Position numbers and translations under genes: made by a program | Shown here: one piece after another, positions 51,676-61,100 of the stretch | How the letters are laid out: every line of letters starts with the position of its first letter | How positions within the stretch are numbered: position 1 is the first letter of the stretch | The notes under the pieces: model-generated | Database searches by the model: none | The model's input: only the letters and a program-made list of their open reading frames with translations | Told to the model about the DNA's origin: nothing | Assembly: GCF_016009175.1 (NCBI RefSeq) | Contig: NZ_JADUCM010000008.1 | Span: forward strand, 62,001-126,000 | Direction of reading: 5' to 3' | DNA from: Pseudomonas alkylphenolica | GTDB taxonomy: Bacteria > Pseudomonadota > Gammaproteobacteria > Pseudomonadales > Pseudomonadaceae | DNA: 64,000 nucleotides

Positions 51676-53426
51676 ACGTAGTCCTCTCCCTGAGTGCTGT
51701 GTACTTGCAGTTGATGGAACGAGTTGAGGCTGGCATAGAGAGCAAAGAACTCATTCAGTACCGAGGCAAACAGGTACAGTTCACCCTCTCCGCGATATTT
51801 CTGAACATCGATCGTCAGCTGAGTGCGCACACCGCGTACCGGCAATCCGCGGTAGAGACGATCTGTGGGTTCGTGGCGGATATGGATCAGGCCACTCATC
51901 AACTGGCGGCTGACTTTCTCGGCATGTTTGTCGTAATAGCGTGGCAGGTCGTAGGTTTCGAGAATGACTTTGAGGGCCTCGACGTTGGACAACGACAGGT
52001 AGTTCAGCGACATGTTGCTGATCAGCTTCCAGAGAAAGTCTCGGTGCAGCGGTGGCGCGTAGCTGGAGGTGATCAAGCCAATGTTACGAAACCCCAGTGA
52101 GGCCGGAGTGCCTACACAGGGCAGGCAAACGCTGCCTTCGTCCAGCTGTTTGGGCAGGTTCTGGTTGGTACACGTCAACTCAACGGAAATAGTCTCGTGA
52201 CGGCTGGTGCCACGCTGCCCGAAGCAAAGATAAGTGTCCAAACGATCAGCGGCCACAGACGGTTCCAGGCGTACGCTGTAATGCGGGCTGGCTTCAGAGC
52301 CATCGGTACTGTCGTCATGTTCGAACGATTCAAACGGCACATACTCGGTGTAGCCTGCACCGCCCGGTTTCCAGCCGATGACTTTGTCGACCGAAAACAC
52401 CCCGTGGTGCTGCTGGTCCTGAGCACCAGGCAGAACGCGATAACGGTCGCGCTTGTTGTCCAGCCGAATGGGGGCTGCATCATCGCTGAACAAGTTGACG
52501 ATGGGGGTGCAATACAAGCGGACATTGTCCAGGGATGGCTGGATTCGTTGCGCACCAGCCCCGAGAAAGGTAAAGCGAAGCTCCAGGCCCTGCGCTTGCT
52601 GAAGGGTAGGCTCAGGATGTTTTTTCAGCGCATCAAGGCCTTCCAGGTCAACGAAGAGGAATTTTTCTGGAAAGGCGAAATATTCTTGCAGGTGACGATA
52701 GCCCCGGAAGGTATTCAAGGGGTAGGGCACCAGCGCTTCATTCTCGGCAAACCCTACGGGCTTGAGGTGTTCGGCTTTCAGAATACTGTTGAAGGTGTTG
52801 CCATTACTGTCCTCCAGCGCGACGCCGCTGGCGTCAAGAAGTTGTAATTGCACGTTATCCAGGTGTTGTAGCAGGCTCAGGTACAGCTGCTGGCTGATGT
52901 AGCGTTCTCCGGCCAAGTGCAAACGGAGGTGCTTCAGTTCGAACTCGCCGAGGTGCCCGTTGGCGCTAACCTTCAAACGCAATGACAGCACAGCACCCTC
53001 GCCAGTGATGGCGTACTCCAGAGCGTCCAGCGCCAATGGCAGCACGTCCGTGTCGTATGCCGTCTGGAAACGGCAATGCACCCCGTGCAACGATTTGGCT
53101 TGGACTGGTGTGTGGCGCGGCACCCGTTGTACGAGTCCGGAATCTGCAGAAGGATCGAACTGCAGCATCCCGAACGCTGGTAGCGGACGCATATAGTTAG
53201 GCCAAAGCAGGTGCATCAATGAGTGGGTCAGCTCTGGCAGTTCGTCGTCGAGCTTCTGCCGTAGCCTTCCGGTCAGAAAAGCGAAGCCTTCCAGCAACCG
53301 CTCTACATCCGGATCACGACCACTTTCTCCCAGGAACGGTGCCAAGGCCGGATTGCGCTCGGCGAAACGTTTGCCGAGTTGACGTAGGGCGGTTAGTTCG
53401 CTTTGGTAATAGTGATTCAGTGACAA
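51639..53426 (-). CDS. tssF: T6SS baseplate protein TssF
   Basis: A TssF of about 595 residues, the large baseplate wedge subunit. The N-terminus LNHYYQSELTALRQLGKRFA and the following RDPDVERLLEGFAFLTGRLR and LMHLLWPNYMRPLPAFGMLQ are diagnostic. The start is set at TTG 53426 because AGGAG lies 10 bases upstream and the family begins just before NHYYQSE; a GTG at 53471 without ribosome site is the alternative. It follows the PAAR gene by about 70 bases. Confidence 0.92.
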   Translation of the reverse strand: MSLNHYYQSELTALRQLGKRFAERNPALAPFLGESGRDPDVERLLEGFAFLTGRLRQKLDDELPELTHSLMHLLWPNYMRPLPAFGMLQFDPSADSGLVQRVPRHTPVQAKSLHGVHCRFQTAYDTDVLPLALDALEYAITGEGAVLSLRLKVSANGHLGEFELKHLRLHLAGERYISQQLYLSLLQHLDNVQLQLLDASGVALEDSNGNTFNSILKAEHLKPVGFAENEALVPYPLNTFRGYRHLQEYFAFPEKFLFVDLEGLDALKKHPEPTLQQAQGLELRFTFLGAGAQRIQPSLDNVRLYCTPIVNLFSDDAAPIRLDNKRDRYRVLPGAQDQQHHGVFSVDKVIGWKPGGAGYTEYVPFESFEHDDSTDGSEASPHYSVRLEPSVAADRLDTYLCFGQRGTSRHETISVELTCTNQNLPKQLDEGSVCLPCVGTPASLGFRNIGLITSSYAPPLHRDFLWKLISNMSLNYLSLSNVEALKVILETYDLPRYYDKHAEKVSRQLMSGLIHIRHEPTDRLYRGLPVRGVRTQLTIDVQKYRGEGELYLFASVLNEFFALYASLNSFHQLQVHSTQGEDYVWTPRMGQQPLI

Positions 53427-53494
53427 GAAGAGGGAACTCCTGAAATCGCCATCAGTTTTTTTGACGCTCACAATGCCGTTGTGCGAGAGAGGAA

Positions 53495-53755
53495 TTACCC
53501 AATCAGGACTGTTCCTGAGCCACTGGTCACGACATTACCGGATGAGTCCTCACTGTCGATCGTCACTGCAGCCTTGCCGTTGATAAGTACGGTTGAACTT
53601 AAGTTGCCGCAGAGTTCACTGCCACACGAGGTGGTATCTCCTTCACGGGCAGCAGGTAGTCCGTCAAACAGTACATTGGGCGAACCACAATCAATCGGGC
53701 TGGTATCGCCAGCTGTAGTGGAGTCGCCCTTGCGAGCAGCGGGTTTTCCAGACAT
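53495..53755 (-). CDS. PAAR-repeat spike tip protein
   Basis: An 86-residue PAAR protein that caps the VgrG trimer and sharpens the spike. Two repeats are visible: KPAARKGDSTTAGDTSPIDC and LPAAREGDTTSCG, and it ends in a strand-rich GNVVTSGSGTVLIG. It has no toxin extension, so it is a plain tip. AAGGAG is 6 bases before the ATG at 53755. Its location between tssE and tssF is not part of the basic HSI-II order as I know it. Confidence 0.92.
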   Translation of the reverse strand: MSGKPAARKGDSTTAGDTSPIDCGSPNVLFDGLPAAREGDTTSCGSELCGNLSSTVLINGKAAVTIDSEDSSGNVVTSGSGTVLIG

Positions 53756-53765
53756 TGAATTCTCC

Positions 53766-54173
53766 TTAGCGTAAGGTGACCTGCCCGCTACCATCGAGGC
53801 TAGCGACGAAGCGGACCGGACGTTTGTTGCCTTCAACCACTAACAGGGCGTCGATATGAAATCGCAATGACAGGTGATGGCTGCCCTGGGGCATAGATGT
53901 CACCACTGCATTGCTCAAGCGCGGTTCGTACGCTTCGATGAAGCGTTCGATTGCCCCCCGGGCCAAGCTGAGGGCGTCATGCAGACTCAAGCGCATGTCG
54001 TTGAGATCCGGCAGCCCGTAGTCGGGCAGCGTTTGCACGCTGCCCGCGCGGGTGCTGAGCATTTTCGCCAGATGGCCGGCGACCGACGCCATGATGCAGT
54101 CGTCTTGAGCCGTGTCGGCAGAATGACAGGAGGTCTCGTTTAAACGCTCGAACAGGCTGCCGAATCTCGACAT
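53766..54173 (-). CDS. tssE: T6SS baseplate protein TssE
   Basis: A 135-residue gp25-like baseplate protein. It has the family core SVQTLPDYGLPDLNDMRLSL and the conserved EPRLSNAVV, with an ending LRFHIDALLVVEGNKRPVRF. The start MSRFGSLFERLN at 54173 lies 10 bases after the tssC stop. The ribosome site is weak, which suggests coupled translation with tssC. Confidence 0.9.
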   Translation of the reverse strand: MSRFGSLFERLNETSCHSADTAQDDCIMASVAGHLAKMLSTRAGSVQTLPDYGLPDLNDMRLSLHDALSLARGAIERFIEAYEPRLSNAVVTSMPQGSHHLSLRFHIDALLVVEGNKRPVRFVASLDGSGQVTLR

Positions 54174-54183
54174 GATTGCGTAC

Positions 54184-55659
54184 CTACTCTTTGTCCAGTT
54201 TGCCAACCAACGACAGGGTGAAATCGGCTCCCATGTACTTGAAGTGCGGGCGGACATTCAGGCTGACGCGATACCAACCCGGCTCACCCTTTACGTCACT
54301 AACGGTGATTTCTGCAGCACGTAGAGGGCGTCGCCCTCGAATTTCGGCGTTCGGATTATCCTGGTCAGCCACGTACTGCCGGATCCACTTGTTGAGCTCA
54401 TCCTCCAGATCTGTACGCTCCTTCCAGGATCCGAGCTGCTCGCGTTGCAAGACTTTGATGTAATGCGCCAAGCGGTTGATGATGAACAAGTACGGCAGTT
54501 GGGTGCCGAGCTTGTAGTTCAGCTCTGCTGCTTTACCGTCATCGCTGCTGCCGAAGTTTTTTGGTTTCTGAATCGAGTTGGCGGAGAAAAAGGCGGCGTT
54601 ATCGCTGCCTTTTCGCATGGTTAACGTGATGAAGCCTTCTTCGGCCAGTTCATACTCACGGCGATCAGATACGAGCACTTCGGTCGGGATCTTGGTTTCG
54701 ATCTCGCCCATGCTCTCGAAGTGATGCAGCGGCAAATCTTCCACGGCGCCGCCGCTCTGTGGTCCGATGATGTTCGGGCACCAGCGAAATTTGGCAAAGC
54801 TGTCAGTGAGTCGTGTGGCGAATGCAAAGGCAGTATTGCCCCATAAGTAGTGCTCATGATCATTGGCGACGTTCTCATTGAAAGCGAAACGCTTGGTGGC
54901 GTTGCCATCAATACGATAGGGCTCACGGAGCAGAAAGCGCGGGGTGGTCAATCCCAGATAGCGGGCGTTTTCTTCTTGGCGCAGAGATTGCCACTTGGTG
55001 AACTGCGGACTGCCGAAGTGGTCTCGCAGGTCTTTGATGTCGGCGAGACTGGTGTAGCTTTCAAGACCAAAAAATCTGGGGCTTACGGCTGACAAGAACG
55101 GTGCATGGGACATACACGCCACACTGGAAACGTACTGTAAAGTTTTGATGTCTGGGGCAGTGGGGTCGAAGTAGTAGTTAGCGATCAGGGCCGCCACCGG
55201 TTCGCCACCGAACTGACCGTACTCGGCGCTGTAAACATGTTTGTAAAGGCCGGATTCGACTATTTCAGGGCTATCTTCAAAGTCCTCTAGCAGGTCCTGT
55301 TTCGAGGCATTGAGGATCTCGATCTTGATGTTTTCGCGAAAATCGGTGCGATCCACCAACAGTTTGAGGCCACGCCAAGTGGACTCCATCGATTGAAATT
55401 CGATGTGGTGCAGGATCTGGTCCATCTGCTCACTCAGCTTTTCGTCAATCTGAGCGATCATGCGATCAACCACGACCTTTTTTACGGGCTCGCCACTGTT
55501 CTGAGGCTTCAGCAGTTCTTCGATAAATGCAGAGACCCCTCGTTTAGCAGTGAGGTAGCCATCATCTGCGGGTGTCAGCTTGGTTTCGGCAATAATGCGG
55601 CCAAGGATGCCGAGGTCTTCACTCTGGTACTGGGTGGTTGCGGTCGTACGGGTGCTCAT
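54184..55659 (-). CDS. tssC: T6SS sheath large subunit TssC
   Basis: A 491-residue large sheath subunit that forms the contractile sheath with TssB. Features include LVDRTDFRENIKIEILNASK, EYGQFGGEPVAALIANYYFD, TPRFLLREPY and the C-terminal GEPGWYRVSLNVRPHFKYMG, all typical. The length matches the family. AAGGAAG precedes the ATG by about 6 bases. It lies 23 bases after tssB. Confidence 0.96.
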   Translation of the reverse strand: MSTRTTATTQYQSEDLGILGRIIAETKLTPADDGYLTAKRGVSAFIEELLKPQNSGEPVKKVVVDRMIAQIDEKLSEQMDQILHHIEFQSMESTWRGLKLLVDRTDFRENIKIEILNASKQDLLEDFEDSPEIVESGLYKHVYSAEYGQFGGEPVAALIANYYFDPTAPDIKTLQYVSSVACMSHAPFLSAVSPRFFGLESYTSLADIKDLRDHFGSPQFTKWQSLRQEENARYLGLTTPRFLLREPYRIDGNATKRFAFNENVANDHEHYLWGNTAFAFATRLTDSFAKFRWCPNIIGPQSGGAVEDLPLHHFESMGEIETKIPTEVLVSDRREYELAEEGFITLTMRKGSDNAAFFSANSIQKPKNFGSSDDGKAAELNYKLGTQLPYLFIINRLAHYIKVLQREQLGSWKERTDLEDELNKWIRQYVADQDNPNAEIRGRRPLRAAEITVSDVKGEPGWYRVSLNVRPHFKYMGADFTLSLVGKLDKE

Positions 55660-55682
55660 GGGGTGCTTCCTTGTCCGTGGGA

Positions 55683-56189
55683 TCAGTCGTCCGTTTCGGG
55701 TTGCGATACGAGGCTCAGTTCGCTGAGGACACGCTCACGTGCTTCAGGATCCCCCAAGACGTTTTCAATGGCCTTTCGAAAGGCCGGCGCGTTGCCCAGT
55801 GGACCTTTTAGAGCGACAAGGGCATTGCGCAGCGCCATCAGCTTCTTGAGCTCGGGTACTTGCTCAATGATTTGGTCAGGGTGGAAATTCTTCATTGACT
55901 GGATGTGTAACTGAATCGAGAGTTCGTCGTCGTTCCTGTCATCCTGCAATCGATTGGGGACGGCGATGGCGAGCTGAATTTCCTGTTTGGCCAGTACATC
56001 GTCAAAGCTGTGTTTGTCGATGCTGATCGGTTTGCGTTCCTCGATGCGGCGGTCATCCTTGCGCTGTGTGAAGTCTGCGAGGACCATCAGCTTCAATGGC
56101 AGCTCAGCTTCTTCACGGCCCCCTCCCGTGGCAGGCTTATAAGTGACATTGATACGTTCCTTGGGTGCTACAGAGCCTTCTTTGGCCAT
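55683..56189 (-). CDS. tssB: T6SS sheath small subunit TssB
   Basis: A 168-residue small sheath subunit. Characteristic sequence is APKERINVTYKPATGGGREE and ELPLKLMVLADFTQRKDDRR, followed by FHPDQIIEQVPELKKLMALR. The start MAKEGSVAPKERINV at 56189 has AAGGAG 7 bases upstream. It pairs with TssC to form the ClpV-sensitive sheath. Confidence 0.96.
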   Translation of the reverse strand: MAKEGSVAPKERINVTYKPATGGGREEAELPLKLMVLADFTQRKDDRRIEERKPISIDKHSFDDVLAKQEIQLAIAVPNRLQDDRNDDELSIQLHIQSMKNFHPDQIIEQVPELKKLMALRNALVALKGPLGNAPAFRKAIENVLGDPEARERVLSELSLVSQPETDD

Positions 56190-56220
56190 GTCCTTTCTCC
56201 TTTGCGGGTTGTTCAAGCAC

Positions 56221-57792
56221 TTATTCGAGTACTACCTCGAGGTCCAGATGGCACAGTCTTCGATGGATTTCTTCTTTACGCTCCCGAACCGCATGGTTCT
56301 GTGGCAACAGCTCACAGCAGTCACGCAGCAGGTTGAGAACCTCAAGAACTAGTGCGGGCTCCCATTCCCCCAAGCCGGCACCCTGAAGAATTTGATCAAG
56401 TGCATCGAGTTGGGTCTTGGCCAATTCGTATTTCTTGGCGTTGAAGCAAAGGCGAGCGAGTGCTAGTTGCCACAGAAAACGCTCTCGACCACCTTCGGCA
56501 ATACACCCGGCTCGCTTGAGTTGTTGAACTGCGGCCCTGAGTCCTGATTTCTGCAACGTGGATAGCGCTTCGCTCAGTGCGATCGCCCAACTGGAATCTG
56601 TGTGTTCCGTTGTTGCGGATGATATTGAAGCTGACGGGGCCGAGGGCATGAGGTGAGGCATCACGTGGGCGCTGAGCCAGATACTTGTCTGTGCATCAGC
56701 GAATGGCGTGCCATCGTGAAAGTGCAGTGCTTCAAGCCCAGGCAAACGCTGCAGGAAAAGCGCCGACTGGATCTCTATCTCTCGACTTGCGTGCTCGGCT
56801 TGAAGCGCTTGCAGACACTCCCATGCCGTACGCTGACCATCGAGCCAGAATGGCGAACGGGCAATAGTTGCCTCGAGCTCCAGGAGCAGGTCCGCGTATT
56901 TGGCTTGCTGAAACAACTCGCGAAAGCGAGCGAGTTTGTCGGCTGGAATCCCGCGTAAGGTGGTGGTGCGCTCGGCGTTATGCTCAGGGAGTGTGTCGAT
57001 TGGCAGCCATAGCAGCGTACGCGCCAAACGCAGGGCTCGAATATCGCTGACTTTTTGCTTGAGCCAGTAGCTACACAACGAGTGGGCTTGATCTTGCAGG
57101 GCTCGCAAATTTTTGTGGGCGTCCTTCTCGTTTTCCACGGCCGAGCTCGGCGACATAACTTGAGTGGCAATTTGCTTAACCTGTGCAATCGCAGCACTGA
57201 CACTTCCTTGGGTGGGCAAGCCTTTGTCCGCGCGTGCAACAAGTTCGTCAAGTCGACGAGAGAGCGGCAGGAGCATGGGGGCTCGCGCACCTAAATGATG
57301 GGATAGTGCGTGTTCGAGGTCGCGAAGCAATGCTGCCAGTTGACGAAATAGCGGTAGCTGCTCCGTCATTGCCACATGGTCTGAGAGCGCTTTGTCCAGC
57401 CGGGGCAGCAGCCAGTTGAAGGCGGCGGCTCGGGTGCTATGTTTCAGAGGGTGCAGGGTTGGCCAGTAGATGTCGCACAGGGACTGCAGTAGCGTAAAAC
57501 CAGCCAGTAATCCTGCGAATGATTCACGTTGATACAAACTCCAAGTCAACCAAACGGCTACTCGCAGATCTTTAGATTGTACGCCAAGAAATGCCTCGCA
57601 CCCGGTGAGTACGCTTTGCCAGTCGACTTCGTTGTTATTGTGCAGAGCGCCTTCTTTTGCCAGCTCAATTTCAAGCTGTTCGAACTCAGGCGAGAACCGC
57701 GCATCCGTACCCGCAGGCGAATCTACGTGCAGCGGATTTTTGGCAAGTTTCAGGTAGTGTTCGACAAGCGTATTTCTATAGTTCAAGGTCAT
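56221..57792 (-). CDS. tssA: T6SS protein TssA (ImpA_N/VasJ type)
   Basis: A TssA of about 523 residues, which guides assembly of baseplate and tail. The N-terminal ImpA_N domain (DARFSPEFEQLEIELAKEGA; DWQSVLTGCEAFLGVQSKDL; FTLLQSLCDIYWPTLHPL) is followed by a variable helical middle and a VasJ-like C-terminal domain (RFLWQLALARLCFNAKKYEL; ALVLEVLNLLRDCCELLP). The start MTLNYRNTLVEHYLKLAKNP at 57792 is chosen by homology. It has a poor ribosome site, and an in-frame ATG at 57834 is possible. It is the first gene of the minus-strand operon. Confidence 0.9.
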   Translation of the reverse strand: MTLNYRNTLVEHYLKLAKNPLHVDSPAGTDARFSPEFEQLEIELAKEGALHNNNEVDWQSVLTGCEAFLGVQSKDLRVAVWLTWSLYQRESFAGLLAGFTLLQSLCDIYWPTLHPLKHSTRAAAFNWLLPRLDKALSDHVAMTEQLPLFRQLAALLRDLEHALSHHLGARAPMLLPLSRRLDELVARADKGLPTQGSVSAAIAQVKQIATQVMSPSSAVENEKDAHKNLRALQDQAHSLCSYWLKQKVSDIRALRLARTLLWLPIDTLPEHNAERTTTLRGIPADKLARFRELFQQAKYADLLLELEATIARSPFWLDGQRTAWECLQALQAEHASREIEIQSALFLQRLPGLEALHFHDGTPFADAQTSIWLSAHVMPHLMPSAPSASISSATTEHTDSSWAIALSEALSTLQKSGLRAAVQQLKRAGCIAEGGRERFLWQLALARLCFNAKKYELAKTQLDALDQILQGAGLGEWEPALVLEVLNLLRDCCELLPQNHAVRERKEEIHRRLCHLDLEVVLE

Positions 57793-58149
57793 GTGCTTCG
57801 TATGCGTGAACTTTAGGATGCGTGTGTGAGTCATGTTGCGTGCGCCCCTCGATCGCCGCCAAGCACATGTAGGAGGCACACTTGAAGTCTGGTCAAGCTG
57901 AACAAAAATATAAGTAGGGAAGAGTCGACGTAGCTTGTGGGAATGTTCCGTTTTAGTGGGGCGTGCTGCCACTTTCTCAAAAGCGATTCAATCCGCACTG
58001 CGCATGGGGGGCTGAAATCATATTGTTCGGACAACTGCTGCTATTCGAGGTAGCGCGGCGTAGGCCAAGGGTAGGTATTAAGTATCTAGCCTGCGCAACC
58101 ATGTCGCTCTGCCTAGGCTCGCGTCTCCAACAGCCTGGAGGCACGCACC
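57793..58149. promoter_or_regulatory. Divergent promoter region between tssA and NEL copy 2
   Basis: A 357-base gene-free region that must hold the start signals of the T6SS operon (minus) and of the NEL gene (plus). On the plus strand AGTATC then TAGCCT (58081-58092) and TGCCTAG at the same offset as in NEL copy 1 precede CTGGAGG and the ATG at 58150. I found no convincing sigma-54 site on the minus strand; CGTGCTGCCA near 57961 does not fit the -24/-12 spacing. Confidence 0.5.
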
Positions 58150-61100
58150 ATGGAAACGCTACCCAAGCCAGCGCCCGCAACGCAGGACACACTTGACCTG
58201 GAGCAGTCCTTCCAAGACCACTTCATTGCCGGGCGTTTGCCCACCTGGCTACGCTCGGCGACTCCCGAGCACATGGCAAAGCTTGGCCCGGCGCTGCGTC
58301 AGAGCTTGCAGATACGTCAACGGATACACACCGTGCTGGAACGTATCGAAGGCATCGACGGCTTTGCCCTTGGGCGCCTCGAGCAGGCGTTGGAACAGCA
58401 CCTTAACGAGACGTTCAACGTCCAGCGATGGACGTTCATCGCGGGGCATCGGGAGCCGGTCATCAATGCGCAACCGGTGGGGGCCCACCTCACCGAAGTG
58501 GTATATGCCGATGTGCCGTTGCTCGAAGCAGCACTGCGCAATTTCACCGCAGAAGAGGCCACGGCACAGGGACAGCCGCGGGGCAATCGCCTCAGCAGTT
58601 CTCGCCTGGGGCAGGTAAAACCCCCCTCGGCAGTCGAGTTCGCCGGCATCTGTCGTACGCTCGACCTGGGGGGGCAATACCAGCAACATCTGGACAATGT
58701 GCTGCTGTCGCCCACGCCGGATGGGCAAAGCGTGGCCGCCTTGCTGGGTGATTCCCATCGTCACGGGATGCTGGTTGATGCCTACAAGGCCAGGCTGAAC
58801 AATGTCCTGAGCGAGGACGAGCTGCAACTGATTGTCGGGCTGTGCGCCGATGGCAAACCGCCGCGGCTGCAGGACAAACCGGTGGTGGCCAAGCAGTTGC
58901 GCCTGCTGGGCTGCAACCTTGAGCAGATCGTCGTGCTCGATGTCATTGATGAGGGGCTGCTGCGTAATACCAGCGCCCGCGTTCTGGTGCATGTGCCGGG
59001 CGATCCGAATGGCGCCTGGAGTGCCTTCACGAGCCTGCAGCGCCTCGCCAATGAGCTGGGCAGGCGCTTGCGTACGGATTCTTACCAGCGCTTCTTCAGT
59101 CGTTTCGTACGGCGCCGCGACAGCCAGCAGTTTTTCTCCGTCGTCATCCCTGCCTACAAGGACCTGGCGATCTGGGCCAACTACACCCTGGACGAACACC
59201 TGCGCGCTTATTCAGGGCCTCTGTTTGACACCCTCGGGCAGGCGCGTATTGAGCAGATCAAGGACGATGCCGCGATGATTGCGGTACCGGTGAGCGACCT
59301 GGACCGGGCGGTGCAGCAGGCACACGACCAGCGTCTGAAGGCCGAAGGCTGGGCATTGCTCAACCTGGCAGGCTTTTTCGTTCCGGTTATCGGCGCCGCA
59401 CTGCTGGCCGTCACCGCGTGGGAGCTGCTTGGCGAGGTCTATCATGGCGTCGAGGCCTGGCATGACGGCGATACCAACGAAGCGCTTGATCATCTTGCCC
59501 AGGTGGCCACCGACCTCGCAATCATGGGCGTTACTGCCGTTGGCATCGGCGTGGCGCAACGGTTATGGACGCGCTCTACGTGGGTGGACAGCCTTGTACC
59601 TGCGCAAATGAACGATGGCACGACGCGCCTGTGCAGCCCGGCCTGGGAGGCTTTTCGCAGCGCGCCGCCAGCGCCCGAGGCCATTGTTGACGAGGCGGGT
59701 ATACACCGACTGGGTGACGATCAGGCCTGGGTCGAGATGGACGGCCACTACTATCCCGTGGTTCAGCGCGCCTCGGACAGCCGGTGGCAATTGCGCCCAC
59801 GTGCTGGCGTTGGTCCGAGGCTCTGCCACAACGGAGCGGGCGCATGGCGCCTGTGGTACGAGCAGCCCGCGCAGTGGCGCGATAGCCATTACCTGTTTCG
59901 CCGCCTTGGCGGACGATTTCGCGAGCTGGATGACGAGCAGATCGATCAGGTTTTGCTGGCCCATGGCATGCAAGCCGATCAGTTGCGGGCATTGCATGTT
60001 GAAGGGCGGGCGCCGGCGGCTGCGCTGGCCGACAGTGTATTGCGCTTTCGCCTGGATCAGCGCATCCGCACGGTGATCAGCGCCCTGCGCTCAGGCGTGC
60101 GCAGCGACGATGGCATAGTGTTGCAGCATGCCCGCAGCCTGCCTGCGGCGCGGGAGCTTTCCGATCAGGACCTGGCTGAACTGACCTGGCGCAATCGGCG
60201 CCTTGTCTTTCAGCGTGTGTACGACGCCCAGCAGGCAAGCGCCACCCCGCATACCACGGCCTTGCGCCGTAACTTCCCCAGCCTGCATGAACCTGCCGCC
60301 CGCGAACTGTTACGGGCGGCTGCCGTCGCCGACCGCCAACAGCTGATGGAGCGCGCACGTGTGCCGTTGCGCCTTGGCGAAGCGGCGCGGGTGCAGTCAT
60401 CACGTATTCGGCAGGCCCGGGTGTTCGAAGCCTTCTATCTGGATACACCGCAGAACGCCGACCTGGCCCGGGTTGCCCTGGCGATGCTTGAGCACCTGCC
60501 AGGGGGCGCAACGATGCGCTGGAGGCTGTTCGAAGGGGGAAGCGGCGGTCCGCAATTGTTGGTGGTAGGCGCAGGTTCCCGGCAGGTTGACCTTGTCCAC
60601 CTTGCCGGCCGTTTCCAGCGGCTCGATGCCCAGGGGAGGGCGCAGGGTGATGCTGGAGAGCTGTTCGATGTGCTTGCCAGCGCGCATGATGATCACCAGC
60701 GTAACGCCATTGGCGTGAGCGAGCCGTTTGCCCACAACCTGCGGGTGCTGCTGGGGCGTCAGGCCGTCAATCGCCGCGAACAGGTCGCACAGCTACTCGG
60801 TGGGCACAGAGCCAGGGGCTGGTTCCGCGCGCCGCAACGATTGATCGATGGTCGGGTAGGGTATCCGTTGAGCGGCCGCGGCGCTGCCGGAGGCGGGCCC
60901 AGGCCGCTGGCGCTGTTCGCCATGATCCGCGAGTTGTATCCCAGCTTTACCGATACTCAGGTCCTGGCCTGGTTGAATGATGTCCGGCATGCGCAGCTGG
61001 ACGTCAACACCGAAATAACCCGGCTGGGCAATGAGCTCGCATCACTGGACAGCCATCTGCAGCAATGGTCAGCCCAGGTCACCCGTGCCGATGTGCGTGA

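Noticed and set aside
57793..58149. Sigma-54 promoter for the tssA operon
   Set aside because: I scanned the minus strand for GGCAC-type -24 boxes and found none with a GC at the right distance.
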